Shown here piece by piece: positions 20,253 through 30,218 of a stretch of 64,000 nucleotides of DNA. A model generated the notes under the pieces. It was given only the letters and a program-made list of their open reading frames with translations. It was not told the origin of the DNA and did not search any database. The stretch spans positions 124,001-188,000 of the forward strand of contig NZ_LMGK01000002.1 in assembly GCF_001427125.1 (NCBI RefSeq). Direction: 5' to 3'. The translations under genes were made by a program, and so were the position numbers. The stretch is from Pseudomonas sp. Root562 (lineage in GTDB: Bacteria; Pseudomonadota; Gammaproteobacteria; Pseudomonadales; Pseudomonadaceae). Numbering within the stretch: the stretch's first letter is position 1; each line of letters begins with the position of its first letter.

Positions 20253-20459
20253 TCAGTAATGCGGCGGCGGCGCCTCTTCCTCGAAAGACTCGAACTGACC
20301 GGCCATTTCTTCCTGGCGCTTGAGCAATGCGGCCATCTGCAACTGCAGGCGCTCGACTGCGCGCTGCTGCGCTGCCAGCACGTCGTTCAACGACTGGATG
20401 GTGTCATCCTGAAACGCCAATTGACTCTCCAGATCGGTAACGCGATTTTCCAGGCTCAT
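20253..20459 (-). CDS. slyX: SlyX family protein
   Basis: A 68-residue, mostly coiled-coil protein ([26 protein letters not shown]...) with the Pro-rich PPPHY terminus typical of SlyX. Its function is unknown. It starts 3 bases after the HIT gene stop, with GGAGG inside the end of that gene, so the two are coupled. Confidence 0.93.
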   Translation of the reverse strand: MSLENRVTDLESQLAFQDDTIQSLNDVLAAQQRAVERLQLQMAALLKRQEEMAGQFESFEEEAPPPHY

Positions 20460-20462
20460 GAT

Positions 20463-20888
20463 TCAACCCTCCACGAAGGTGAAATCGTCGGTCAGCACCA
20501 GACGCAGTCGCTCACGAATAGCCTCGACCTGCTCTGCATTGTAAGGCCTGGCCGGGTGTTTACCCCAGATCGGCGCGGGCCAGGCGGCGTCATCCCGCTT
20601 GCGCACGATCACATGCATATGCAACTGACTGACGACATTGCCCAACGCCGCGACGTTGAGTTTATCGGCGTCGAATGAATCCTTGAGCAACTCGGCCAGC
20701 GCGGTCGTTTCCTGCCACAACTGCTGCTGATCGGCGACATCCAACTGAAATATCTCGCTGATATCGTCACGGCGAGGCACCAGGATGAACCAGGGATAGT
20801 TCGAATCGTTGGACAGCAGCAGCCGGCAAAGCGGGAAATCACCGATCGGTAGCGTGTCCTGTTGAAGTATTGGATCTAAAGCGAACAC
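20463..20888 (-). CDS. HIT-domain protein (Q-x-H-x-H variant)
   Basis: A 141-residue histidine-triad-superfamily nucleotide hydrolase or transferase. The active-site stretch reads QLHMHVIVR, so the first His of the canonical H-x-H-x-H triad is Gln while the two following His are kept. The GTG start at 20888 (FALDPILQQDTLPIGDF) is chosen because GGGAG lies 8 bases upstream; a GTG three codons earlier is possible. It forms a two-gene unit with slyX, an arrangement I recall next to oprD in P. aeruginosa. The substrate is unknown. Confidence 0.87.
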   Translation of the reverse strand: MFALDPILQQDTLPIGDFPLCRLLLSNDSNYPWFILVPRRDDISEIFQLDVADQQQLWQETTALAELLKDSFDADKLNVAALGNVVSQLHMHVIVRKRDDAAWPAPIWGKHPARPYNAEQVEAIRERLRLVLTDDFTFVEG

Positions 20889-21798
20889 AGCGCGCACTCC
20901 CGTCAGGTCATCAATTTCAGCTTAGCGCCCATCCCGAGAGATGTTGCACCAAGCGACTGGACGGCAGCATACCTGCGAACGTCGCCGGCTTCACGACGAA
21001 CCCTGATGCAAACTCTCGAGGTCCTGATATGGACGCTCCTACGCTCCGAGATGAAACACTTGCTGGCGAAACGCACCAGTACCGGACCGGCAGCCCCGCA
21101 AAATGCGCTGAAATGACCGAAAAGCCTCATCAGCTGCTGGGTGACGGGCCGCGATGCTGTATGGATTCAGTACAGCAAATAAAAATTTTTGCACCAAAAC
21201 CGCACAGTGTGTCTACGCTGACTACTTCGCATATCCGCCAATTACTCAACGGCGGGGTGAACCGGTAACATTTTTGGTTGTCACGCGGCGGTAACAGTAT
21301 GGTCAACACCATGCGATGGATGGCGTCAAGCCTCACCTACAGCAGGATGAGACCCCCGGATTCATGAGGTTTTACGGCATCGGCCAGCAATGCAGAAAAA
21401 AATATCCATGGAATTCTGATTTGTGCACGCTTGTTGCATTCACACCCACATCGTCTATAAGGCTCAGCTGGAAGCGGGAACCTTGAGACTAAATAAAACA
21501 GCGGCAGGGTAGCCCGATGGAGATTCAAACGTTTCACCAGGGACTCTTTTTACCGATGCTCAACCCCAACAAAACAGCGTTAAAGTTGTGTCTCCGGTTG
21601 CATCGGGGCTGTAAATTTGCGACATCTAGCAAGCTGTTAGCGACAGGGTCGTAAAGAAGCTGAAAGGTTAGATGCGCAAGTATCGCCAACATTGTCGGCG
21701 TGATATAAGTTTGCGCCGACACAAAAAGAAAGAGCCGCCCAGATAATAAAACAGGTGGAGCGGCAGTACTCTTCTAAAAACCAAAGGAGCAAATCACG
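20889..21798. promoter_or_regulatory. Long intergenic region upstream of the OprD porin
   Basis: About 900 bases with no gene I can support; the short frames here have atypical composition. The region is more AT-rich than its neighbours, especially 21160-21300 and 21380-21780. Near the porin it contains an 8-bp inverted repeat, TGTCGGCG / CGCCGACA (about 21693-21722), followed by an A-rich leader and a strong AAAGGAG site. It probably holds the porin promoter with a long leader, the HIT gene promoter, and possibly an unrecognised small RNA. Confidence 0.45.
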
Positions 21799-23097
21799 AT
21801 GCGCGTGATGAAGTGGAGCATGATCGCACTGGCTGTTGCAGCTGGTACCTCGCAGTTCGCAGTGGCGTCCTCGCAGGACGAGTCCAAAGGTTTTCTGGAA
21901 GACCAAAGCCTTAAACTCAAAACCCGTCTTGAGTACATGAACCGCGACTTCCGCAATGGTGCCGGTAACATTCGCGAAGAAGATGGTGGTTTCAAAAGTG
22001 GCTACCGCCAGGATACCGGTATCAGCCAGCTGCTGAGCTACGAATCGGGCTACACCCAAGGCACTATCGGCGTCGGCCTCGATGCGATGATAATGGGTAC
22101 TGCCAAACTCGACGGCGGCTCGGGTCGTGCCGGTAACGGCCTGTTCGCTACCGACAGCGACGGCAACCCAGAAAAAAGCCAGGGCAAAAGCGGCGCAGCC
22201 GTTAAGTTCCGCCTCTCCGACACCACACTGAAATACGGCCGTCAATTCGTTGCCAGCCCAGTCTTCGCTACCGACGACAGCCGTTTGCTGCCAGAAGTCG
22301 CAGAAGGCACCTTGCTCACCAGCAAAGAAATCAAAGGCCTGGAACTCAGCGCCGGTCGTTTCACTGCTCTGAGCTCGCAAACCGGGATGGGCAAAGACAC
22401 CATCAACGGCAAGCACACCCCAGGCCTGACCAGTGCCAACATCGCTGGCGCGACCTACCAGTTCACCGATAACTTCGTTGCCGGCATCGCTGCTTCCGAC
22501 GTTGATGACTACTTCAAGAAGCAATACATCAACGCCAACTACACCTTCCCGATCAATGACGATCAGTCGCTGAACTTCGACTTCAACGCCTATCGCACCA
22601 AAGATCAGGGCCAGGCGCTGTACGGCGAGCTGGACAACAAACTGTGGAGCCTTGCAGCAGCTTACGCCCTGGGCGCGCACAAATTCACCCTGGCATTCCA
22701 GCGCTCCTCCGGTGATACCAACTACCTGTATGGCGTAGACGGTAACAGCACGATCTTCGTATCCAACTCCATCCAGATCTCCGACTTCATCGGCGTCGAA
22801 GAAAAATCCTGGCAGGGTCGCTACGACCTGAACATGACCGAATACGGCGTTCCAGGCTTGAGCTTCATGGCCCGTTACGTATACGGTGACAACATCGAAA
22901 CATCCGAGGGCACCGAAGGTAAGGAACACGAGTTCAACTTCGAGACCAAATACGTTTTGCAAGAAGGTCCAGCCAAAGACCTGTCCTTCCGCCTGCGTAG
23001 CGCAATCTACCGTGCAAACGGCGCGTACAACACCGATTACACCGCAGACAACAACGACGTACGTCTGATCGTTGAGTACCCGCTGAGCATCCTGTAA
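21799..23097 (+). CDS. oprD: OprD-family outer-membrane porin
   Basis: An 18-stranded substrate-specific outer-membrane channel of 432 residues. The signal peptide MRVMKWSMIALAVAAGTSQF...A ends near residue 24. The mature part is rich in aromatic alternating strands and ends RLIVEYPLSIL, the characteristic OprD C-terminal strand. The position next to HIT-slyX-cold-shock-dps-aspS matches the oprD locus of P. aeruginosa as I recall it. Sequence alone cannot tell whether the substrate is basic amino acids, as for OprD, or another small solute. An AAAGGAG site precedes the ATG. Confidence 0.92.
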   Translation: MRVMKWSMIALAVAAGTSQFAVASSQDESKGFLEDQSLKLKTRLEYMNRDFRNGAGNIREEDGGFKSGYRQDTGISQLLSYESGYTQGTIGVGLDAMIMGTAKLDGGSGRAGNGLFATDSDGNPEKSQGKSGAAVKFRLSDTTLKYGRQFVASPVFATDDSRLLPEVAEGTLLTSKEIKGLELSAGRFTALSSQTGMGKDTINGKHTPGLTSANIAGATYQFTDNFVAGIAASDVDDYFKKQYINANYTFPINDDQSLNFDFNAYRTKDQGQALYGELDNKLWSLAAAYALGAHKFTLAFQRSSGDTNYLYGVDGNSTIFVSNSIQISDFIGVEEKSWQGRYDLNMTEYGVPGLSFMARYVYGDNIETSEGTEGKEHEFNFETKYVLQEGPAKDLSFRLRSAIYRANGAYNTDYTADNNDVRLIVEYPLSIL

Positions 23098-23128
23098 TCA
23101 GGGTGTAAAACCGGAAGTACTGTAGATC

Positions 23129-23163
23129 AAAAAACGCTCACCTTTTCAGGTGGGCGTTTTTTT
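23129..23163 (+). terminator. Intrinsic terminator of the porin gene
   Basis: AAAAAACGCTCACC / GGTGGGCGTTTTTTT hairpin with a seven-T tail, about 30 bases after the stop. Confidence 0.92.
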
Positions 23164-23246
23164 ATGCCTGCCATACACTGATCACGCCAGCAAACAACTT
23201 CCGCGCATAACATTAGTACTTTTTTCAATGAACCGATCAAAAGTCA

Positions 23247-23282
23247 CAAAAAAGCCCGAGAGACTATCAATCCCTCGGGCTC
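23247..23282 (-). terminator. Intrinsic terminator of mscS
   Basis: On the minus strand, GAGCCCGAGGGA / TCTCGGGCTTTTTTG forms a hairpin with a T tail, 25 bases beyond the mscS stop. Confidence 0.9.
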
Positions 23283-23306
23283 ATGTAACAACTAATGAAA
23301 CCAGGC

Positions 23307-24149
23307 TTACTGTACTGCTGCTTCCTGAACCACACGAACAACCCGCTGTGGAAACGGAATGTCGATACCGGCCTTTTTCAAACGATCACGGGATTGTTCG
23401 TTGAACATGAACATCACATCCCAGTAATCCGCAGTTTTAACCCATACACGCAGGGAAACAGTGATCGCACTGTCACCCAGTGTCGAAATAACGGCCTCAG
23501 GCTTCGGATCAGTCAATACGCGCGGGTCTTTTGCCAGATCCAGTAACACTTCACGGGCTTTCTGCAGGTCCGCCTCGTAATCAACCCCCACATCAAACAC
23601 CACTTTGCGGGTTGGCTGGCGGTTGGTATTGGTGATGATGCCGTTCGACAGGTTACCGTTTGGCACGATGATGGTTTTGTTATCACCCGTGCGCAGCACC
23701 GTGTGGAAAATCTGGATGCTATCAACCGTACCGGCCACACCTTGTGCTTCGATCCAGTCGCCAATACGGAATGGACGGAACAACAGAATCAACACGCCAC
23801 CCGCGAAGTTCGCCAGGCTACCCTGCAAGGCCAGACCGATGGCCAGGCCCGCCGCACCGATGGCAGCCACGAACGAGGTGGTTTCCACACCGATCATCGA
23901 CGCCACGCTAACGATCAGCAGAATTTTCAGAATGATGTTGGCCAGGCTGCTGATGAAGCCTTGCAGCGCCAGGTCGGCATTGCGCAATGCAATCAGGCCG
24001 CCGAGCTTCTGCGTCACCTTGTTGATCAGCCACCAACCGATGGCCAGCGTGATCACCGCCAACAGCACGCGGCTGCCGTATTCCATGATCATCGGGATCC
24101 AGGCTTGGGATGCCTTGACCAGGTTATCCACTTCAGCATTCAAATCCAT
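23307..24149 (-). CDS. mscS: Small-conductance mechanosensitive channel
   Basis: A heptameric tension-gated channel of 280 residues. There are three membrane helices, about 25-45, 65-85 and 95-120. The third is the Gly/Ala-rich pore helix (AAIGAAGLAIGLALQGSLANFAGG). The family motif LLFRPFRIGDWIE follows, then the beta domain (IIVPNGNLSNGIITN) and the alpha/beta C-terminal domain. It relieves turgor on hypo-osmotic shock. AGGAGA precedes the ATG. Confidence 0.95.
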   Translation of the reverse strand: MDLNAEVDNLVKASQAWIPMIMEYGSRVLLAVITLAIGWWLINKVTQKLGGLIALRNADLALQGFISSLANIILKILLIVSVASMIGVETTSFVAAIGAAGLAIGLALQGSLANFAGGVLILLFRPFRIGDWIEAQGVAGTVDSIQIFHTVLRTGDNKTIIVPNGNLSNGIITNTNRQPTRKVVFDVGVDYEADLQKAREVLLDLAKDPRVLTDPKPEAVISTLGDSAITVSLRVWVKTADYWDVMFMFNEQSRDRLKKAGIDIPFPQRVVRVVQEAAVQ

Positions 24150-24284
24150 GTACGTTCTCCTGACATGCGGCTATCCGGCACGCGAAAAAATAGCGGCAGA
24201 AAGACCGACCCGGTGTGGATCAATCGTTTCTGCCGTTGCTTGGGCCTCGGACGCCGAAAACGCCGAGAGGTTCCCGCGTGCGGA

Positions 24285-24770
24285 TCAGTCGCGGAAGTTG
24301 TTGAACTGCAGCGGCATGCCGAATTCCTTGGCGCGCAGTACGGCGATGGCTTCCTGCAGATCGTCACGTTTCTTGCCGGTGATGCGCACTTGCTCGCCCT
24401 GAATGGCGGCCTGCACTTTCAATTTGGCGTCTTTGACGTGAGCGACGATTTTCTTCGCCAGCTCTTTGTCGATGCCTTCCTTGAGGACGGCTTCCTGCTT
24501 CATCAACTTACCCGAAGCAAATGCATCCTTGACCTCAAGGCACTGCACGTCGATTTTGCGCTTGACCAGCGCCAGCTTGAGGATCTCAATCATCGCTTCG
24601 AGCTGGAAATCGGCTTCAGCGGTCAGATTGACGGTCAGGTCCTTTTCCTTGAACTCGAAGCTGCCCTTGCCTTTCAGGTCGTAGCGACGATCGAGTTCCT
24701 TGACGGCGTTCTCGACCGCGTTGGTGACTTCGTGTTTGTCCAGTTCGGATACCACGTCGAACGACGGCAT
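24285..24770 (-). CDS. yajQ: YajQ-family nucleotide-binding protein
   Basis: A 161-residue protein with two ferredoxin-like domains: [22 protein letters not shown] at the start, [15 protein letters not shown] near residue 29, and the conserved C-terminus [18 protein letters not shown]. Relatives in Xanthomonas and P. aeruginosa bind cyclic di-GMP and act as effectors; this is family knowledge. A GGAGAG site precedes the ATG. It is upstream of mscS on the same strand, with a 135-base gap. Confidence 0.94.
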   Translation of the reverse strand: MPSFDVVSELDKHEVTNAVENAVKELDRRYDLKGKGSFEFKEKDLTVNLTAEADFQLEAMIEILKLALVKRKIDVQCLEVKDAFASGKLMKQEAVLKEGIDKELAKKIVAHVKDAKLKVQAAIQGEQVRITGKKRDDLQEAIAVLRAKEFGMPLQFNNFRD

Positions 24771-24831
24771 GTAATCTCTCCATTAAATAGGGGGCGCTCG
24801 ATCAAGAAGGAGCACACCTGGCTTGCGGTAA

Positions 24832-25830
<999 letters not shown>

Positions 25831-25875
25831 GCAGCGGCTACGCTGGCCACTTGTTCCTTTGCAGCGATAAACCTG

Positions 25876-27912
25876 ATGCCATTGCGCCAGCGCCTCGAAA
25901 ACCTGCCGGTCGGCCAGAAACTCCTGGCCGCCCTGTTGGTGCTGTTGACCACTGTTTTGCTGGTCGCCAACCTGACCTTTATCAGCGCCGCGTATTACAT
26001 ATCCCAGGAAAGCATGGCGCCCCAGGCGTTGCAGACCATCGGCCGCCTGGTGTCCAATCCGAGCCTGATTTCCGACGCACTGACTTCGCCGCAAAGCGCT
26101 CAACGCCTGCTCGACGAACTCAACAGCTACTCACCCTTGCGCGCCGCTGCACTATATGACGGCAAGGGTGAACGCCTGGCACAGTTGCAGCATGGCGATC
26201 ACCTGAGTCTGCCAAAAAAATACGGGCATATCGAATCCTGGCAGGCCACCGAATTTCGCAGCAATCAAGTCATCACCCTGCCCCGCCCAGGTGCCGCGCC
26301 GGGCCACTTGCTGTTGGTGGCCAGCAGCGAACTGCCGATGGCGTTTTATACCGGGACCCTGACTGCCAGCCTCGGGATCCTGATTTTCAGTGTCCTGCTT
26401 TGGCTGGTCATCGCGAGGCAGATCAAACGCCTGATCACCCGGCCAATCCATCAACTCGAAGAGCTTTCCCGCCAGGTGACCCGGGAAGAGAACTACGCCC
26501 TGCGTGCCTCACGGGGCAACCACGATGAAATCGGCAGCCTCGCCGAAGCGTTCAATACCATGCTGTCACGCATTGAAGCGCGGGAGCAGCAGCTCAAACG
26601 CGCACGGGACGATTCCCAGGCGGCTTATGACCAGGCTCAGGGCCTGGCCGAAGAAACCCGCCACACCAACCGCAAACTGGAGCTCGAAGTCCAGGTGCGC
26701 AGCAAGATCGAGAAGAAACTCACCGGCTTCCAGAACTACCTCAACAGCATCATCGACTCCATGCCATCGGCGCTGATCGCGCTCGACGAACAGCTTTACG
26801 TGACGCAGTGGAATCAGGAAGCCAGTGCCCTGTCCGGCACTCGCCTGGATGAAGCCTTGAACCAGCCGATCTTCCTCGCCTTCGAGCCGCTCAAGCCGTT
26901 TTTGCCGCAACTCAAGCAAACGGTCGAGCAACATACCGTAGCCAAAATCGAACGCGTGACCTGGATCAAGGACGACGAGCCCCGCCATTACGCCCTGACC
27001 TTCTACCCGCTGATGGGCGGTGCCGGGCGTGGCGTGGTGATCCGCATCGACGACATCACCCAACGCCTGTCCCTGGAAGAAATGATGGTGCAGTCGGAAA
27101 AGATGCTCTCCGTCGGTGGCCTCGCCGCTGGCATGGCCCATGAGATCAATAATCCGCTTGGTGCGATCCTGCACAACGTGCAGAACATTCGCCGCCGCCT
27201 GTCCCCCGAACTGCCAAAAAACCTGGAGCAGGCCGAACACATAGGCGTTGAGCTGTCGACGGTCAATCAATACCTGCAAGCCCGGGAAGTGCCGCAGCTA
27301 CTCGACGGCATTCAACAGGCCGGCGCCCGCGCGGCGAAAATTGTCACCCACATGCTCAGTTTCAGCCGCCGCAGTACCCGGCAAATGGCCCCATGCGATC
27401 TGCCGGCACTGATCGATCAGGCGGTGGAAATCGCCGGTAACGACTTCGACCTGGCCATCGGTTTCGACTTCAAGGGCCAGGCCATCATCCGCCAGTTCGA
27501 CCCCGCGCTCGGCCCGGTACCCGGCACCGCCAACGAACTGGAGCAAGTGTTGCTCAACCTGTTGAAAAACGCCGCCCAGGCCATTCACCAGCGTGAAGAC
27601 GATAGCGAGCCGGGGCGGATCATTCTCCGCACCCGGCTCAATCCGCCCTGGGCGGAGATTCAGGTCGAGGACAATGGCATCGGCATGAGCGAAAGCGTGC
27701 GCAAACGGACCTTCGAACCGTTTTTCACCACCAAGGAAATCGGCCAGGGCACCGGTCTCGGGTTGTCGGTTTCGTACTTCATCATCACCAATAACCATAA
27801 AGGGCAGATGGAAGTGCAATCGACCCTCGGCCAAGGCACCTGCTTCACCTTGCGCTTGCCACTGGCGGGCACCCCGCTCGTCTCCCAGGAATTCAACCAG
27901 CTTACGAGGTAA
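25876..27912 (+). CDS. Orphan membrane sensor histidine kinase (HAMP-PAS-HisKA)
   Basis: A 678-residue sensor. TM1 lies at about 17-42, a periplasmic domain at about 45-158, TM2 at about 160-182, and HAMP at about 183-235. A coiled coil and a PAS domain (about 290-390, ALIALDEQLYVTQWNQEA) follow, then HisKA with phospho-acceptor His422 in AAGMAHEINNPLG and a complete HATPase_c (NLLKNAAQAI near 561, DNGIGM near 598, GTGLGLSVSYFI). No response regulator is adjacent. The adenosyltransferase gene follows after 2 bases and panE precedes by 45 bases, so a metabolic signal is possible but unproven. Confidence 0.92.
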   Translation: MPLRQRLENLPVGQKLLAALLVLLTTVLLVANLTFISAAYYISQESMAPQALQTIGRLVSNPSLISDALTSPQSAQRLLDELNSYSPLRAAALYDGKGERLAQLQHGDHLSLPKKYGHIESWQATEFRSNQVITLPRPGAAPGHLLLVASSELPMAFYTGTLTASLGILIFSVLLWLVIARQIKRLITRPIHQLEELSRQVTREENYALRASRGNHDEIGSLAEAFNTMLSRIEAREQQLKRARDDSQAAYDQAQGLAEETRHTNRKLELEVQVRSKIEKKLTGFQNYLNSIIDSMPSALIALDEQLYVTQWNQEASALSGTRLDEALNQPIFLAFEPLKPFLPQLKQTVEQHTVAKIERVTWIKDDEPRHYALTFYPLMGGAGRGVVIRIDDITQRLSLEEMMVQSEKMLSVGGLAAGMAHEINNPLGAILHNVQNIRRRLSPELPKNLEQAEHIGVELSTVNQYLQAREVPQLLDGIQQAGARAAKIVTHMLSFSRRSTRQMAPCDLPALIDQAVEIAGNDFDLAIGFDFKGQAIIRQFDPALGPVPGTANELEQVLLNLLKNAAQAIHQREDDSEPGRIILRTRLNPPWAEIQVEDNGIGMSESVRKRTFEPFFTTKEIGQGTGLGLSVSYFIITNNHKGQMEVQSTLGQGTCFTLRLPLAGTPLVSQEFNQLTR

Positions 27913-27914
27913 CC

Positions 27915-28496
27915 ATGGGCTTTCGCTTGTCGAAGATTTACACCCGCACTGGCGACAAAGGCGAAACCGGCCTGGGCGATGGCCGCCGCGTACCCAAGGA
28001 TCATCCACGGATCGAGGCCATTGGCGAGGTCGACACGTTGAACAGTCAGGTCGGCGTATTGCTGGCCGGGCTTGCAGCGGAATGTGAAGAGTATCCGCGG
28101 CTGAGCGAAGTGATCGAGGTGTTGGCGCCCTGCCAGCATCGGCTGTTCGACCTTGGCGGCGAGTTGGCGATGCCGGCGTACCAGGCATTGAACCTGGCGG
28201 AAATCGAACGCCTTGAAGCGGCGATCGATGTATGGAATGAAGAATTGGGACCGCTGGAGAACTTCATTCTGCCGGGTGGTTCGGCGTTAATTGCCCAAGC
28301 CCACGTCTGCCGCAGCCTGGCACGCAGTGCCGAGCGGCGTTGTCAGCAGTTGAATGCGATTGAGCCGTTGGCCGGGGTTGGCCTGGCGTACATCAATCGG
28401 TTGTCGGATTTGCTGTTTGTGGTGGCCAGGTTGATTGCCAAGAGGCAAGGCGTTGCGGAGATTCTTTGGCAGGCGGCGGCGAAACCCGGGGTTTAG
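27915..28496 (+). CDS. ATP:cob(I)alamin adenosyltransferase, PduO type
   Basis: Transfers the adenosyl group of ATP to cob(I)alamin to make coenzyme B12. The 193-residue protein has the N-terminal ATP-binding motif YTRTGDKGETGLGDGRRV (about 9-26), GEVDTLNSQVG (about 37-47), and the C-terminal helix-bundle signature HVCRSLARSAERR, then YINRLSDLLFVVAR. It starts 2 bases after the kinase stop, so co-transcription is very likely. No cobalamin biosynthesis genes or cobalamin riboswitch are visible nearby. Confidence 0.93.
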   Translation: MGFRLSKIYTRTGDKGETGLGDGRRVPKDHPRIEAIGEVDTLNSQVGVLLAGLAAECEEYPRLSEVIEVLAPCQHRLFDLGGELAMPAYQALNLAEIERLEAAIDVWNEELGPLENFILPGGSALIAQAHVCRSLARSAERRCQQLNAIEPLAGVGLAYINRLSDLLFVVARLIAKRQGVAEILWQAAAKPGV

Positions 28497-28515
28497 TCGG
28501 CGCCTCCCATGACGC

Positions 28516-28583
28516 CTTCGCGGGCAAGCCTCGCTCCTACAGGATTTCGCGTGAACCTGTAGCAGCGAGGCTTGCCCGCGAAG
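28516..28583. repeat. REP-type palindrome, variant family
   Basis: The arms CTTCGCGGGCAAGCCTCGCT and AGCGAGGCTTGCCCGCGAAG are perfect inverted repeats, extended imperfectly by CCTACAGG/CCTGTAGC around a 10-base centre. It lies between the convergent adenosyltransferase and Nudix genes. Confidence 0.85.
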
Positions 28584-28593
28584 GGTCCACCAA

Positions 28594-29544
28594 CTACACC
28601 GAAGAATCAGGCCAGAAAGCCCGAATCCCAGCAACACCCTGCGCACCCGCCGCCCAGGCTTGCTGAACCTGCGCAGGCCCGACACCACCGAGCAAAAACA
28701 CCGGTTTGCTGAAGCCTTCGATCAAGGTCGAAGCCTGCTCCCAACCCAGCGGCTCAGCCCCCGGATGCGTCAGCGTCGGCTGCACCGGCGACAAGGTCAC
28801 GAAGTCCACGCCCATTGCTTCGGCCAACGCCAGTTCTTCGGCGTTATGGCAGGACGCGGCCAGCCAGCGCGAAGCCGGCAATGGCCGGCCGGCAGCCGCA
28901 TACTTGCGCAGCTGCGCCGAAGTGATGTGCCAACCGGCGGCAGGAAAATCGCCCAGCCACTCGAACGGCCCCTTGATCATCAACTGCGCCTTGCCGGCAC
29001 ACAGCCCTACCGCATCAACGGCCAGGTCGCGATACTTCGGATCGTAACCGTTCGGTGCGCGCAACTGGATCAGCTTGATGCCGCCGGCAATGGCTTTCTG
29101 AATTCCGCGCAGCAAGGCCGGGGTTTCCAGATCTTCCGGGGTGATCAGGTACTGCTCGGGCAACCGGGCAGCCGCGACTATCGGCCGGTTGGCTTCGGGA
29201 AACTCGTAACTCGACAACTCACGAGCACTGACCCAGGCCAATGGCTGACCCTCAGCACCGTGTGGCTCACCGCTGAACGCCGAAACCTCCCAGACGTCGA
29301 GCAATACCTGCTTGTCCGGATAATCGTGGCGAACCTTGATCAACGGGCGCGCTGCACTGACGACAATGCCCAGTTCCTCATGAAGTTCGCGGGCCAGCGC
29401 GGTTTCCACCGATTCGTCGGCCTCGACCTTGCCACCGGGAAACTCCCACAATCCGCCCTGGTGCTGGGTATCGGCACGGCGGGCAATCAGGATCTTGCCG
29501 CTGTTATCACGGATAACGGCAGCGGCTACATGAACTCGTTTCAC
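28594..29544 (-). CDS. mutT: Nudix hydrolase fused to a ThiE-like domain
   Basis: A 316-residue fusion. Residues 1-130 form a MutT-type Nudix domain with a perfect Nudix box (GX5EX7REUXEEXGU in GKVEADESVETALARELHEE...LGI) and the start VKRVHVAAAVIRD. Residues about 140-316 form a thiamine-monophosphate-synthase-like TIM barrel (KLIQLRAPN, VDFVTLSPVQPT, PVFLLGGVGPAQ). MutT sanitises 8-oxo-dGTP; the role of the ThiE-like half is not established. The GTG start at 29544 has GGAGG upstream and overlaps the gst stop. Confidence 0.92.
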   Translation of the reverse strand: MKRVHVAAAVIRDNSGKILIARRADTQHQGGLWEFPGGKVEADESVETALARELHEELGIVVSAARPLIKVRHDYPDKQVLLDVWEVSAFSGEPHGAEGQPLAWVSARELSSYEFPEANRPIVAAARLPEQYLITPEDLETPALLRGIQKAIAGGIKLIQLRAPNGYDPKYRDLAVDAVGLCAGKAQLMIKGPFEWLGDFPAAGWHITSAQLRKYAAAGRPLPASRWLAASCHNAEELALAEAMGVDFVTLSPVQPTLTHPGAEPLGWEQASTLIEGFSKPVFLLGGVGPAQVQQAWAAGAQGVAGIRAFWPDSSV

Positions 29545-30173
29545 CGCTCGATTTCCTCCAGTCCGGCCTTCTGCCAGGCCTTGAATGCTGGCCATTGGTA
29601 GAGGGTTTCAACATAGGCTTCGTCCACCGCGGACAGTTTCACCCGATAGGTGCGCAGTCGTACGGCGATCGGCGCAAAGAACGCATCGGCCAAGGTAATG
29701 CGACCAAACAGGTAAGGACCGGTTTCGGTCGCGGCAGCACGGCACTCGGCCCACAACGCCGCCATGCGCTCGATATCCGCCTGCACGTCCGCCGGGAGCG
29801 GCGACAGCGGCGCGTCATGACTGAGGTCGAACGGCATGTTGCCACGCATGGCGAAGAAGCCGCTGTGCATTTGCGCACACGCCGCACGCGCCTGGGCACG
29901 GGCCGCGGTGTCTGTTGGCCACAGCTTGGCTTCAGGGAATTGTTCGGCCAGGTATTCAGCAATCGCCAGGGAGTCGGCGATGGTGCCGTGCTCGGTTTTC
30001 AGCAGCGGGACTTTGCCGGTCGGCGAATGCTTGAGCACACGCTCGCGGGTGTCGGGCTGGTTCAGTTTGATCAGTTCTTCGGTGTAGGAGGCGCCGGTCA
30101 GATCAAGCGCCAGGGCGCCGCGCAGGGACCAGGAGGAAAGCAGTTTGTCGCCGATGATCAGGTGAAGGCTCAT
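29541..30173 (-). CDS. Glutathione S-transferase
   Basis: A 210-residue soluble GST. It has an N-terminal thioredoxin-like domain (MSLHLIIGDKLLSSWSLR, with the SPTGKVPLL and DSLAIAEYL glutathione-binding stretches) and an all-helical C-terminal domain containing ITLADAFFAPI. The SSWSLR motif near the N-terminus resembles the zeta/maleylacetoacetate-isomerase-like branch. The substrate is unknown. It overlaps the Nudix gene by 4 bases. Confidence 0.92.
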   Translation of the reverse strand: MSLHLIIGDKLLSSWSLRGALALDLTGASYTEELIKLNQPDTRERVLKHSPTGKVPLLKTEHGTIADSLAIAEYLAEQFPEAKLWPTDTAARAQARAACAQMHSGFFAMRGNMPFDLSHDAPLSPLPADVQADIERMAALWAECRAAATETGPYLFGRITLADAFFAPIAVRLRTYRVKLSAVDEAYVETLYQWPAFKAWQKAGLEEIER

Positions 30174-30218
30174 GTTCGGGACCTTTGATGAAGGGGACAG
30201 GCCAAATCTCTAGCATCT

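Noticed and set aside
20870..21268. 132-codon plus-strand frame upstream of the porin
   Set aside because: Begins inside the HIT gene on the other strand; codon use is unlike the neighbours and there is no start signal. A non-coding role for the region is more likely.
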